Of a stretch of 64,000 nt of DNA, positions 23,930 through 35,867 are shown in pieces (positions within the stretch are counted from its first letter, which is position 1; each line of letters starts with the position of its first letter). A program made the translations under genes and the position numbers. This stretch comes from Bathymodiolus brooksi. Taxonomy: Eukaryota; Mollusca; Bivalvia; Mytilida; Modiolidae. Where the stretch lies: contig OY804579.1 of assembly GCA_963680875.1 (NCBI GenBank), forward strand, positions 85,115,095 through 85,179,094, written 5' to 3'. The notes below the pieces were generated by a model, which saw nothing but the letters and a program-made list of their open reading frames with translations, was not told the origin of the DNA and made no database searches.

Positions 23930-24590
23930 CATAAAGCTTCAATATTTCATTTTAATGTATGCAATTTATTGAAGGTCAATGAATTGTGAATAGTTGACTA
24001 GAGGGTAAATAAGTTAAATACTTTATTGCTATGGCATGAGGAGGTGGACGTCTAGTAATGGTCACGTATTAATGCTGACGTTCATGTAAACATTAATAGC
24101 TAAAATATATTAGGTAGTTAATATTCCAGTGAATGTACCGTGGACAATTGTGGTTGTCGTATTTTGAGAGAGACACACTCCTTGTACACTAAAGACCCTT
24201 TGTGTATACATTTTTTTGTATAAACGTTAGAGAATATCAAAGGGGCAATAAAAATGGCCAATCCAGAGAAACCGGGGACACAACAGTACATTTCTACAAA
24301 AATGTACGCTATTTTGTCATCTCTACTCAATTCTCCATAGGTTCTTACTAGGAGTCAGACGTTGTTGTCGCTCGCCCATTGTCATATTTCCGCACTTATG
24401 TTTGTATAATTTTCATATATTGTTAAGCTTATCCTCGTTCTGAATATGCGTAAATGTTTTACAGATGTTAATCAACCACCAATCATTCAATTTCTGAAAA
24501 AAAGTCATTTATTTGAAATATGTAATTCTCTGTTAAATACAATTTCATAACAACTATCTTATGACAAATAACTTTTATCTATTAAAAGAC
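23930..24590. other. Unassigned AT-rich DNA
   Basis: No convincing exon, RNA gene or repeat was seen here. Confidence 0.4.
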
Positions 24591-24591
24591 G

Positions 24592-24850
24592 GTGTCGTAG
24601 GTGTCGTGATCGTATGGTATTTATATTCACATCTACCTGTGCAGTAAGTACTTATCACCTAAAAAGTTGAGAGTTCGAATCCTGCTGATGGGAGGTGTAC
24701 TCGATACAATATTATGTGATAAAGTTTGTTAGTGACTTACGGGAGGACGGTGTGTGCTTTTTTCCGGGTGCTGCGGTTATGTCGTCAAATAAAACTGACC
24801 ACAATGATATAGCTGAATTTTGCTAAAAGTGGCGTTAAGCAACATACCAA
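24592..24850 (+). repeat. SINE-A (diverged)
   Basis: Head 'gtcgtgatcgtatggtattt', B-box-like 'gagttcgaatcc', tail 'aaaagtggcgttaagcaac'. More diverged than other copies. Confidence 0.75.
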
Positions 24851-24867
24851 AACTCCTTTATTAAAAG

Positions 24868-26163
24868 AACTATATAGTACACCAATGAACATACACAAAT
24901 ATATAAAGCATAGAGCTACATAGTACACCAATGAACATACACAAATATATAAAGCATAGAGCTACATAGTACACCAATGAACATACACACATATATAAAC
25001 CATAGAACTACATAGTACACCAATGAACATACACAAATATATAAACCATAGAACTACATAGTACACCAATGAACATACACAACTATATAAAGCATAGAGC
25101 TACATAGTACACCAATGAACATACACACATATATAAACCATAGAACTACATAGTACACCAATGAACATACACAAATATATAAACCATAGAACTACATAGT
25201 ACACCAATGAACATACACACATATATAAAGCATAAAACTACATAGTACACCAATGAACATACACACATATATAAACCATAGAACTACATAGTACACCAAT
25301 GAACATACACAAATATATAAAGCATAGAGCTACATAGTACACCAATGAACATACACACATATATAAACCATAGAACTACATAGTACACCAATGAACATAC
25401 ACACATATATAAAGCATAGAACTACATAGTACACCAATGAACATACACAACTATATAAAGCATAGAGCTACATAGTACATCAATGAACATACACACATAT
25501 ATAAACCATAGAACTACATAGTACACCAATGAACATACACAAATATATAAAGCATAGAACTACATAGTACACCAATGAACATACACACATATATAAAGCA
25601 TAAAACTACATAGTACACCAATGAACATACACACATATATAAACCATAGAACTACATAGTACACCAATGAACATGCACAAATATATAAAGCATAGAGCTA
25701 CATAGTACACCAATGAACATACACACATATATAAAGCATAGAACTACATAGTACACCAATGAACATACACAAATATATAAAGCATAGAACTACATAGTAC
25801 ACCAATGAACATACACACATATATAAAGCATAGAACTACATAGTACACCAATGAACATACACACATATATAAAGCATAGAACTACATAGTACACCAATGA
25901 ACATACACACATATATAAAGCATAGAACTACATAGTACACCAATGAACATACACACATATACAAAGCATAGAACTACATATTACACCAATGAACATACAC
26001 ACATATATAAAGCATAGAACTACATAGTACACCAATGAACATACACAAATATATAAAGCATAAAACTACATAGTACACCAATGAACATACACACATATAT
26101 AAAGCATAGAACTACATAGTACACCAATGAACATACACACATATATAAAGCATAGAACCACAT
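24868..26163. repeat. 46-bp minisatellite, about 28 copies
   Basis: The unit contains 'tagtacaccaatgaacatac' and 'atatataaagcatagaac'. Variants (aaatat / cacatat, agcatag / accatag) alternate in blocks. The array runs directly into the head of a SINE-B copy, so one end of the array abuts a retroposon. Confidence 0.95.
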
Positions 26164-26475
26164 CGATGGTGTAATGCTTAGTTTTCTCACCTCGAGTGTG
26201 GTACATCGGCGGTTCGAGCCCCGATCTGGCCAAACAAAAAGACTGTTAAATTGGTATGTTTTGCTTCTTCGTTAAGCACGTAGTATTAAGGAGAAAGAGT
26301 AAAGACTAAATGGCTCCGAATCAGGATAATGCGTTCGAGTGCGGCGACATGTCTATCTTCGGACTGTTGTTTCAGTGAGCTAGCAATATAAAAAACCAAC
26401 TTAGCGTGTTGGTCTAGTACAAAACGGACCTTATCACCACCTCATTGAAAACTCTAGCCCCAAACGGTCCTCATC
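26163..26475 (+). repeat. SINE-B (tRNA-like head)
   Basis: The head 'gatggtgtaatgcttag' (A-box-like) and 'ggttcgagccccgatctgg' (B box) is followed by a body with 'gcggcgacatgtctatcttc' and 'tgttgtttcagtgagctag'. This second SINE family (SINE-B here) has six copies in the window. Confidence 0.75.
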
Positions 26476-26584
26476 TACATCTCATTGAAAATGAACTTAA
26501 TACTAGCATGTAGAAAACACTTGCATGACTGCATATATTTCTAAGTCAGGAAATAGACTGGTTACGTATTTGTGTGTTGCGGGT

Positions 26585-26795
26585 ATGAATTTTGCCTCTT
26601 TCTATAATTTTTCTCTATTCATTTTCCCCCAATACCTTAATATACTTATTGTATACAAAATAAACCGTTGTTTCTCATATGAAGGGACCTACAACGTATG
26701 GATATACGAATGTCAACTCTTTTATTAGATGTACATACATGTATTAAGTGTTTGTACGTCAATGTAATTTTATAGAAAGAGGCAAAGAATAATAC
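26585..26795. repeat. Inverted repeat of about 200 bp (possible MITE)
   Basis: The arms 'ttgcctctttctataatttt' (about 26590-26609) and its inverse 'ataattttatagaaagaggc' type sequence (about 26768-26787) face each other. The centre is AT-rich. No target duplication is obvious. Confidence 0.45.
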
Positions 26796-26885
26796 ACTAG
26801 CTGTTCTATGAATCACAAAGGGGCATACGCTCTGAGTCAATCAAGTCATTTCTATAGGTATTGTTGACCTCTCACATCTCCGAGG

Positions 26886-27292
26886 AAGTGAGTGAGTGAG
26901 TGATTGTTGTTTAACGCCAACTCAGCAATTTTACAGCTATATCATGGCGAGAATAAGCTAATTTTCAATGAGATGGCGATAAGGTCCGTATTGTACTAGA
27001 CCAAAAGGCTAAGCTGGATCTTTATAGTGCTAACTCACTGAAACAACATATCATCCCCTCTAGGACATATCATCCCCTCTAGGACATATCATCCTCTCTA
27101 GGACATATCATCCCCTCTAGGACATATCATCCTCTCTAGGACATATCATCCCCTCTAGGACATATCATCCTCTCTAGGACATATCATTCTAAGTCTTTGG
27201 TTTGACGCAATCGGGACTCGAACACACGATCTACCGTACTCGAGGCGGGCATGCTAACCATTACACCACAGATGCGGTTCATCTCCGAGGGA
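26886..27292 (-). repeat. SINE-B interrupted by a 19-bp minisatellite
   Basis: Reads on plus as tail 'agtgagtgattgttgtttaa' to head 'cgaggcgggcatgctaacca'. Near its middle, where other copies have the stretch after 'ctcactgaaacaac', an array of 19-bp units replaces part of the body. Confidence 0.75.
27046..27187. repeat. 19-bp minisatellite, seven full copies plus one partial
   Basis: The unit is 'acatatcatcccctctagg', with an alternating variant 'cctctcta'. It lies inside a SINE-B copy. Confidence 0.9.
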
Positions 27293-27890
27293 TATTAGGA
27301 TCTTACTTATATAAGTACCTACAATCGTATGGTATTTGGAATGAACAATCTGACAATGACATCTCTGTCGATAACCACTAATGTTTGCGACAGACGTTGG
27401 TCTTTGTCGTGACTCTCGATTTGCCACCTCCAATGAAACTTGCCCTCACGATATAACACAAATATTGTTAAAAAAGTAAACTTTAAAGCCTAAATCATTT
27501 ATATTTAGAACAAAATATCTTTATTTTCGTGCATATCACTAACCAGTTTAACTTAGCTACATGTTGTCCAACTTCAGGACCTGTATTTTCAATGTTAAAT
27601 GCCGTGATTCTGTTTTTTGTTTGTCCTATGATTCGAGGTGAGAGGTGATTGTTCATTTTCTAGATATTGATGAAGTAGAATGTGGGTAATATTTATTAGA
27701 TATTGTTCTGCGGTCAAAATAAAAAAAATGTTTAATATTTGTTTTTGAAATATTATGATATTTTAAACAACTGTTTCACTTTAAGTAATGACCATTGTAT
27801 ATTTTTAATTTCAATATTATTCATTTTATTATTTCATTATAATAAATGTCAAGGTTTCCACAAGGACATACATCTTCAGTTATGCAAAAA
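27293..27890. other. Upstream region of the decapeptide-repeat gene
   Basis: AT-rich, with a degenerate SINE-like piece near 27330-27490. Possible distal regulatory DNA; no specific site is named. Confidence 0.4.
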
Positions 27891-27894
27891 TAAA

Positions 27895-27903
27895 CTATAT
27901 AAA
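27895..27903 (+). promoter_or_regulatory. TATA box of the decapeptide-repeat gene
   Basis: CTATATAAA lies about 70 bp upstream of the ATG at 27967. A start site would fall about 30 bp downstream, near 27928-27935 ('gtcatttcagag'), leaving a 5'UTR of about 35-40 nt. The box is inferred from position and sequence only. Confidence 0.65.
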
Positions 27904-27966
27904 TTGGGCTCTACTAAACAAGTCGTCATTTCAGAGTTTACTGTAGTATACAGACGAAGCTCGAAA

Positions 27967-30900
27967 ATGAGGAATCTTTTGATAATGTCGATGATGGCGG
28001 TGTGTGTAGCTTTAGCATATGCAGGTAAGAAAGAGGTTTTAATGTGCTTAGTTTTAATTAACGTATGAAGATGTCTTTCAAAAAATGAAATTATTTTCAT
28101 AAAGATTAAAGCATTATTTACTACATGGTTAACATTTTTCTCGCATAAGAAAAACATTCAAATAACCGCATCGTTTCACCAAGAGGAGAGGTTTGGGTCC
28201 ATAAAACTAATTTAACACCGCCACTTTTATTATTAATATATTATAAATTAAGGCTTACCTTAATAACTTCCAACCGCATCGGTGGCGTAATATAATGGTT
28301 AGCGTGCTCGCCTCGAGTGCGGTAGATCGTGGGTTCGAGCCCTGATCGGGTCAAACCAAAAGCCAATAAAATTGGTATTTGTTGTTTCTCCGTTAAGCAC
28401 GCAGTATTAAGCAGAAAGAGCAAGGACTGATTGGCTCAGAATCAGAATAATGTGCCCGAGTGGAGCGACATGTCTACTCGAGGACTATCGTTTCAGTGAG
28501 CTAGCACTATAAATATCCAAATAAGCGTGTTTGTTTAGTATAAAGCGGACCTCATCACCATCTCATTGATAATTAAATTGCTCTCGCCATGATATAGCTG
28601 CAAAATTGCTGAATTGGCGTTAAACAACAATCATTCACTCACTCACTCACTTAATAATTTCTTCTTTTGTTGATATCAAATCATCTGAGATGAACAGGAA
28701 TCGTGTTTTAATATGAAATATACAGTGAAATATTTTAACGACGAATATTTTGTCCACAAATTTGTATATCACGTCAAATGTATATCAACGAGAAGTTCCG
28801 AGTAACAATCTTATAATATGGCTATTACTGAATAAGCCTAGTTTAGACAGAGCAAATGTTTAATCACATGCCATGTCGTCACACGATAGATAGAAAAATA
28901 TGCAATGAATAATTGTCCAATTATCAAGTCTTTATGAAACGAAGGTTGGACCCGCCTTATTATATAGAAAATAAAATACAAAGTAAAAAAAAATATCACA
29001 CTGTTTAAATAAATTTAGGCTTTGACAAGAAAGACTACAGTGGTTATGGCTATGACAAGAAAGACAACAGTGGTTATGGCTATGACAAGAAAGACAAGAG
29101 TGGTTCTGGATATGACAAGAAAGACAACAGTGGTTATGGCTATGACAAGAAAGACAAGAGTGGTTATGGATATGACAAGAAAGACAACAGTGGATATAGC
29201 TATGACAAGAAAGACAACAGTGGTTCTGGATATGACAAGAAAGACAACAGTGGTTCTGGATATGACAAGAAAGACAACAGTGGATATAGCTATGACAAGA
29301 AAGACAACAGTGGTTCTGGATATGACAAGAAAGACAGCAGTGGTTCTGGATATGACAAGAAAGACAACAGTGGTTCTGGATATGACAAGAAAGACAGCAG
29401 TGGTTATGGATATGACAAGAAAGACAACAGTGGTTCTGGATATGACAAGAAAGACAACAGTGGATATAGTTATGACAAGAAAGACAACAGTGGTTCTGGA
29501 TATGACAAGAAAGACAACAGTGGATATAGCTATGACAAGAAAGACAACAGTGGTTCTGGATATGACAAGAAAGACAGCAGTGGTTCTGGATATGACAAGA
29601 AAGACAACAGTGGTTCTGGATATTACAAGAAAGACAGCAGTGGTTATGGATATGACAAGAAAGACAACAGTGGATATAGCTATGACAAGAAAGACAACAG
29701 TGGTTCTGGATATGACAAGAAAGACAACAGTGGTTCTGGATATGACAAGAAAGACAGCAGTGGTTATGGATATGACAAGAAAGACAACAGTGGTTCTGGA
29801 TATGACAAGAAAGACAACAGTGGTTCTGGATATGACAAGAAAGACAACAGTGGATATAGCTATGACAAGAAAGACAACAGTGGTTCTGGATATGACAAGA
29901 AAGACAGCAGTGGTTCTGGATATGACAAGAAAGACAACAGTGGTTCTGGATATGACAAGAAAGACAACAGTGGATATAGTTATGACAAGAAAGACAACAG
30001 TGGTTCTGGATATGACAAGAAAGACAACAGTGGTTCTGGATATGACAAGAAAGACAACAGTGGATATAGTTATGACAAGAAAGACAACAGTGGTTCTGGA
30101 TATGACAAGAAAGACAACAGTGGATATAGCTATGACAAGAAAGACAACAGTGGTTCTGGATATGACAAGAAAGACAGCAGTGGTTCTGGATATGACAAGA
30201 AAGACAACAGTGGTTCTGGATATGACAAGAAAGACAGCAGTGGTTATGGATATGACAAGAAAGACAACAGTGGTTCTGGATATGACAAGAAAGACAACAG
30301 TGGATATAGTTATGACAAGAAAGACAACAGTGGTTCTGGATATGACAAGAAAGACAACAGTGGATATAGCTATGACAAGAAAGACAACAGTGGTTCTGGA
30401 TATGACAAGAAAGACAGCAGTGGTTCTGGATATGACAAGAAAGACAACAGTGGTTCTGGATATGACAAGAAAGACAGCAGTGGTTATGGATATGACAAGA
30501 AAGACAACAGTGGATATAGCTATGACAAGAAAGACAACAGTGGTTCTGGATATGACAAGAAAGACAACAGTGGTTCTGGATATGACAAGAAAGACAGCAG
30601 TGGTTATGGATATGACAAGAAAGACAACAGTGGTTCTGGATATGACAAGAAAGACAACAGTGGTTCTGGATATGGCAAGAAAGACAACAGTGGATATAGC
30701 TATGACAAGAAAGACGACAGTGGTTCTGGATATGACAAGAAAGACAGCAGTGGTTCTGGATATGACAAGAAAGACAACAGTGGTGCTGGATATGACAAGA
30801 AAGACAGCAGTGGTTATGGATATGACAAGAAAGACAACAGTGGTTCTGGATATGACAAGAAAGACAACAGTGGATATAGTTATGACAAGAAAGACAACAG

Positions 30901-33049
30901 TGGTTCTGGATATGACAAGAAAGACAACAGTGGTTCTGGATATGACAAGAAAGACAACAGTGGATATAGTTATGACAAGAAAGACAACAGTGGTTCTGGA
31001 TATGACAAGAAAGACAACAGTGGATATAGCTATGACAAGAAAGACAACAGTGGTTCTGGATATGACAAGAAAGACAGCAGTGGTTCTGGATATGACAAGA
31101 AAGACAACAGTGGTTCTGGATATGACAAGAAAGACAGCAGTGGTTATGGATATGACAAGAAAGACAACAGTGGTTCTGGATATGACAAGAAAGACAACAG
31201 TGGATATAGTTATGACAAGAAAGACAACAGTGGTTCTGGATATGACAAGAAAGACAACAGTGGATATAGCTATGACAAGAAAGACAACAGTGGTTCTGGA
31301 TATGACAAGAAAGACAGCAGTGGTTCTGGATATGACAAGAAAGACAACAGTGGTTCTGGATATGACAAGAAAGACAGCAGTGGTTATGGATATGACAAGA
31401 AAGACAACAGTGGATATAGCTATGACAAGAAAGACAACAGTGGTTCTGGATATGACAAGAAAGACAACAGTGGTTCTGGATATGACAAGAAAGACAGCAG
31501 TGGTTATGGATATGACAAGAAAGACAACAGTGGTTCTGGATATGACAAGAAAGACAACAGTGGTTCTGGATATGACAAGAAAGACAACAGTGGTTCTGGA
31601 TATGACAAGAAAGACAACAGTGGATATAGCTATGACAAGAAAGACAACAGTGGTTCTGGATATGACAAGAAAGACAGCAGTGGTTCTGGATATGACAAGA
31701 AAGACAGCAGTGGTTATGGATATGACAAGAAAGACAACAGTGGTTCTGGATATGACAAGAAAGACAACAGTGGATATAGTTATGACAAGAAAGACAACAG
31801 TGGTTCTGGATATGACAAGAAAGACAGCAGTGGTTCTGGATATGACAAGAAAGACAACAGTGGTTCTGGATATGACAAGAAAGACAGCAGTGGTTATGGA
31901 TATGACAAGAAAGACAACAGTGGTTCTGGATATGACAAGAAAGACAACAGTGGATATAGTTATGACAAGAAAGACAACAGTGGTTCTGGATATGACAAGA
32001 AAGACAACAGTGGATATAGCTATGACAAGAAAGACAACAGTGGTTCTGGATATGACAAGAAAGACAGCAGTGGTTCTGGATATGACAAGAAAGACAACAG
32101 TGGTTCTGGATATGACAAGAAAGACAGCAGTGGTTATGGATATGACAAGAAAGACAACAGTGGTTCTGGATATGACAAGAAAGACAACAGTGGAAATAGT
32201 TATGACAAGAAAGACAACAGTGGTTCTGGATATGACAAGAAAGACAACAGTGGATATAGCTATGACAAGAAAGACAACAGTGGTTCTGGATATGACAAGA
32301 AAGACAGCAGTGGTTCTGGATATGACAAGAAAGACAACAGTGGTTCTGGATATGACAAGAAAGACAGCAGTGGTTATGGATATGACAAGAAAGACAACAG
32401 TGGATATAGCTATGACAAGAAAGACAACAGTGGTTCTGGATATGACAAGAAAGACAACAGTGGTTCTGGATATGACAAGAAAGACAACAGTGGTTCTGGA
32501 TATGACAAGAAAGACAGCAGTGGTTATGGATATGACAAGAAAGACAACAGTGGTTCTGGATATGACAAGAAAGACAACAGTGGTTCTGGATATGACAAGA
32601 AAGACAACAGTGGATATAGCTATGACAAGAAAGACAACAGTGGTTCTGGATATGACAAGAAAGACAGCAGTGGTTCTGGATATGACAAGAAAGACAACAG
32701 TGGTTCTGGATATGACAAGAAAGACAACAGTGGTTATGGATATGACAAGAAAGACAACAGTGGTTCTGGATATGACAAGAAAGACAACAGTGGATATAGT
32801 TATGACAAGAAAGACAACAGTGGTTCTGGATATGACAAGAAAGACAACAGTGGATATAGCTATGACAAGAAAGACAACAGTGGTTCTGGATATGACAAGA
32901 AAGACAGCAGTGGTTCTGGATATGACAAGAAAGACAACAGTGGTTCTGGATATGATAAGAGGGATTTTGGTTTTGACAAGAAAAACTGCGGTGGTTATTG
33001 TGGTTATGCCTATCGTTGGAGGGATGTCAAGATATACAAGTCTAGATGA
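27967..33049 (+). CDS. Secreted decapeptide-repeat protein (two exons, about 1362 residues)
   Basis: Exon 1 (27967-28024) encodes the signal peptide MRNLLIMSMMAVCVALAYA, with likely cleavage after AYA. The donor GCAG|gtaaga and the acceptor 'aaatttag' at 29018 join in phase 1 to exon 2 (29019-33049). Exon 2 starts GFDKKDYSGYG and then holds 131 ten-residue units (29021-32950), mostly YDKKDNSGSG, YDKKDSSGSG, YDKKDSSGYG and YDKKDNSGYS. The C-terminus is CGGYCGYAYRWRDVKIYKSR with two cysteines. Each unit carries two Asp and two Lys, so the repeat is a charge-balanced polyampholyte rich in Tyr, Gly and Ser. Every unit is exactly 30 bp. ATTAAA follows the stop. The composition suggests an extracellular structural, shell-matrix, byssal or mucous protein. 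That role is inference; I do not recognise a named family. Confidence 0.85.
28268..28655 (+). repeat. SINE-B in the intron of the decapeptide-repeat gene
   Basis: The best-preserved SINE-B: head 'taatataatggttagcgtgc', B box 'gtgggttcgagcc', body 'gagcgacatgtctactcgag', and tail ending in repeated 'cactcactcactcac'. It fills much of the 994-bp intron (28025-29018). Confidence 0.85.
29021..32950 (+). repeat. 30-bp coding minisatellite, 131 units with higher-order structure
   Basis: All units are exactly 30 bp. Variants are not random: an eight-unit block (240 bp) recurs at 29401, 30241, 31141, 31891 and 32131, and incompletely at 32731. The 29401, 30241 and 31141 blocks continue in near-identical order for about 28-30 units, so a period of 840-900 bp was also copied. 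Nearly all changes are confined to a few codon positions (N/S at residue 6, S/Y at residue 9, G/S at residue 10). Confidence 0.95.
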
Positions 33050-33229
33050 AGAACAACAGACAAAATGTGGCATTAAACACGTCCAGACAAGATCTGGCAA
33101 ACATATATACACCTTGTTGAACAAATGTTCATACTAAGCCTATTTATGAAAAAATTGACAACTGGCCTGATTCCTGAAAGTGTTTAAGAACTATTTAAAA
33201 TGTTTGAAAAGACCATTTGACCCCCACTT

Positions 33230-33476
33230 GTTTAACGCCACTTTCAACAATATTTCAGCTATATTGAGGCAGTCGGCTTCATTGGTGGAGGAAACCGGAG
33301 TACCTGGAGAAAACCATTGACCTGTCGCAAGTAACTGACAAACTTTATCACATGATGTTGCATCGAGTACACCTCGCCATGAACTGGGTTCAAACTCACA
33401 ACTTTAGTGGTGATAGGCACTGATTACACAGGTAGTTGTAAATCCAACTATCATACGATCACGACCACGACTCCCC
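33230..33476 (-). repeat. SINE-A (inverted)
   Basis: From 'gtttaacgccactttcaaca' to 'cgatcacgaccacgac'. It lies just downstream of the decapeptide-repeat gene. Confidence 0.85.
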
Positions 33477-33589
33477 CTTGTTTGTATATTATGCTTAATA
33501 ACCAATAGGAAGTGTGTTTATTACAGATTTTATGCTTTTTGATTTTGAAGAGTGGTACATGCTATGAAATATTCAAAAGAGTGATGGTC

Positions 33590-33770
33590 AAACAGAACAA
33601 AAAACAAAACAAAGCAAAACAAAAAATAAAAATAAAATATTTAAAAGCAAACAAACAAAGCAAAACATTAAAAACAAAACTAAAACAAAAAAAAAAAATC
33701 TAAAATAAAAAAAAAGAAAAGCAAACAAAATTAAAAAGAAATACAAAAAAAAAGTCAAACAAAATGAAAA
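33590..33770. repeat. A-rich low-complexity tract
   Basis: Dominated by 'aaaacaaaac' and 'aaaataaaa' runs. The lysine-rich frame across it is an artefact. Confidence 0.8.
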
Positions 33771-33884
33771 ACCACATATAAACTCAAATCATTGAACACA
33801 AAAAAACACGACATCTGTTGATGTACATCCAGGCCCTGGCAAAGGTCTGGTATAAAAATGTTGCGGGGGAAGCTAGTTAAAGGA

Positions 33885-34152
33885 TTGGTTGATTTATTTA
33901 TTGTGCTTAACGCAATATTTCAGCTATATCATGGCGACCAGTTTTAGTGGTGGAAGAAGCCGGAGTACCCGGAGAGAACCTCCGACCATGGGCAAGCAAC
34001 TGGTAAACTTTATCACTTGCGGCTGCGATTCGAGTGCACCCTTTTTTGTAATTTACAAAGCCGGGCGCGAACCCACGCTGTATTGGTGATAGGCTTATAC
34101 GAGTTGTTAGTTAATCCAACTACCTGACTCATTGAGCCACCCGGGTCCCTGG
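33885..34152 (-). repeat. SINE-A-related repeat, diverged
   Basis: Shares 'aatatttcagctatatc', 'ccggagtacccgg' and 'ggtgataggc' with SINE-A, but its head ends 'gagccacccgggtcc'. It is probably a different subfamily or another tRNA head on the same body. Confidence 0.55.
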
Positions 34153-34179
34153 TTAAAGGAAACCTAAGAAAAGCCTGAA

Positions 34180-34560
34180 GATATCAAAGCGTAACCGGAC
34201 GTTGTAAAACGAGGAATGACTGACAATATATTGGCTAAATGAAAAAGGACAAAACTGTTCTACAAAACACTACAAAGCAACACGAACCCTGCTAAATACC
34301 AGAGGTGGAACTCGAGTGCTCCGAAATGGTTAGCAGTTCCTTTTCATATTTGGATAACCAAGAACAATACAGATATCAACAAACAATAAAGACGTTCACT
34401 GATTCATTTCACGCACAGACCACACACACAATCACAAAAACAAATGACAACGTAAGCATGGACAGTGTAATAGCAAGGTCAGTGAATTGTCGACTGACCA
34501 CAAGCTTGGACGGTAGAATCTGTTAGCTAGGGACATGTATTAATGACTTATTGAGGTCGA
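34180..34560. other. No gene seen; part of an interspersed repeat
   Basis: 34400-34540 resembles 6380-6545. Nothing else was recognised. Confidence 0.4.
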
Positions 34561-34569
34561 AATATCCCT

Positions 34570-34840
34570 TTATATCTGCATCCTATATAAACCTGCATAT
34601 CCAGGATATCTGTATATGACAAACATACCACTGCCTATCCATCACACCTGTATATGGTCTAAACATACTTATTCAACATATCCTCGACTATATAGCATTT
34701 ATCCTACATACACTTGTCTATCCAGCATATATGCATGAGACCAACATACCCTTACCTATTCAGCATATATGTATGCAGCGTACATATTCCGTCATACCCA
34801 GTAAATATGATAACTATGCAACATACACATCCCTTCCTAT
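34570..34840. repeat. Degenerate repeats related to the 50-bp minisatellite
   Basis: Scattered 'tatccagcatatatg' and 'cctatccagcatat' motifs resemble the array at 36425-37200 but are diverged in spacing. This may be an older remnant of the same array family. Confidence 0.5.
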
Positions 34841-35144
34841 CTAGCATTATAGACAAAATAAGCTAAGGTCATCCATGTCTGAGGGGGAAGACCTTTGTTT
34901 TTTGATAATACATTTTGTAACTACATTACTTTGGAACGGTAGATTTCAATAACAAATATAGCTAACCAAACATGTCAGTCATTTTGAAAAACATCATGTG
35001 GAAATACCTTCAGTGTAAATCGTAGGAAACAAATACAGTTAATCTGTCACAGGTTTTCAATCTAAAATATATGTTTACAAACTGAAGGACCTGCTTTACT
35101 AAACAGATAGGACGAACATTAAATATGTAATACAGTGGTGATGG

Positions 35145-35716
35145 TTTTGGTGTTTAACGTCACTTTCAGCAACATTTCAGTTATATTGTGGTGGTCAGTT
35201 ATATTGTGGTGGTCAGTTCTATTGTGGTGGTCAGTTATATTGTGGTGGTCAGTTCTATTGTGGTGGTCAGTTATATTGTGGTGGTCAGTTATATTGTGGT
35301 GGTCAGTTATATTGTGGTGGTCAGTTCTATTGTGGTGGTCAGTTATATTGTGGTGGTCAGTTCTATTGTGGTGGTCAGTTATATTGTGGTGGTCAGTTCT
35401 ATTGTGGTGGTCAGTTATATTGTGGTGGTCAGTTCTATTGTGGTGGTCAGTTATATTGTGGTGGTCAGTTCTATTGTGGTGGTCAGTTCTATTGTGGTGG
35501 TCAGTTATATTGTGGTGGTCAGTTCTATTGGTGGAGGAAATAAGAGTACCGGGAAAAAACCACCGACCTTGCGCGTCACTGACAAACTTTATCACTTAAT
35601 GTTGTATCAAGTACACCTCGCCATGAGCAGAATTCAATCTCATAACTCTTGTGGTGATAGGCACTGATTGCAATGGTAGATTAAACTACCATACGATCAC
35701 GACCACGACGGCCCTT
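35145..35716 (-). repeat. SINE-A with an internal 18-bp expansion
   Basis: The ends are ordinary SINE-A ('gtgtttaacgtcactttcag' and 'gatcacgaccacgacggccc'). Between 'cagttatattgtggtggtca' and 'gttctattggtggagg', the 18-bp stretch has expanded to about 20 copies. Confidence 0.9.
35178..35532. repeat. 18-bp minisatellite born inside a SINE
   Basis: The unit is GTTATATTGTGGTGGTCA, with a 'gttctatt' variant. In other SINE-A copies the sequence occurs once ('gttatatcgtggcggtca'), so the array is an expansion of SINE sequence. Both strands are open across it because 18 is a multiple of three; I do not take those frames as genes. Confidence 0.95.
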
Positions 35717-35867
35717 ATGTAATACAGGATCTGCAAATAATCAGAAGTATTCTTGTAAGCTAGGATTTCTAAAAGAAAACAATTGCAAAGTGGTCATATT
35801 TTGAATAACAGAATACCAGAGTGTCCCAGCTGCTTAATATCTGGAGCTTAAGAGAGTCAAAAGGTAC

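Noticed and set aside
24868..26163. CRISPR-like array
   Set aside because: No spacers between units; a 46-bp minisatellite.
26163..26240. Possible tRNA gene
   Set aside because: A and B boxes are present, but the sequence does not fold as a full cloverleaf by eye and is the head of a dispersed SINE family.
29015..33124. Minus-strand open frame of about 1369 codons across the 30-bp array
   Set aside because: It is open only because 30 is a multiple of three and the unit lacks stops in that frame. The plus-strand frame with signal peptide, splice sites and a terminal stop explains the locus.
29022..33137. Plus-strand open frame of about 1371 codons (MTRKTTVV-type repeat)
   Set aside because: It is in the wrong frame relative to the splice acceptor at 29018 and the signal-peptide exon; a shadow frame.
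35119..35667. HN- and VVV-rich frames on both strands
   Set aside because: They come from the 18-bp expansion inside a SINE.
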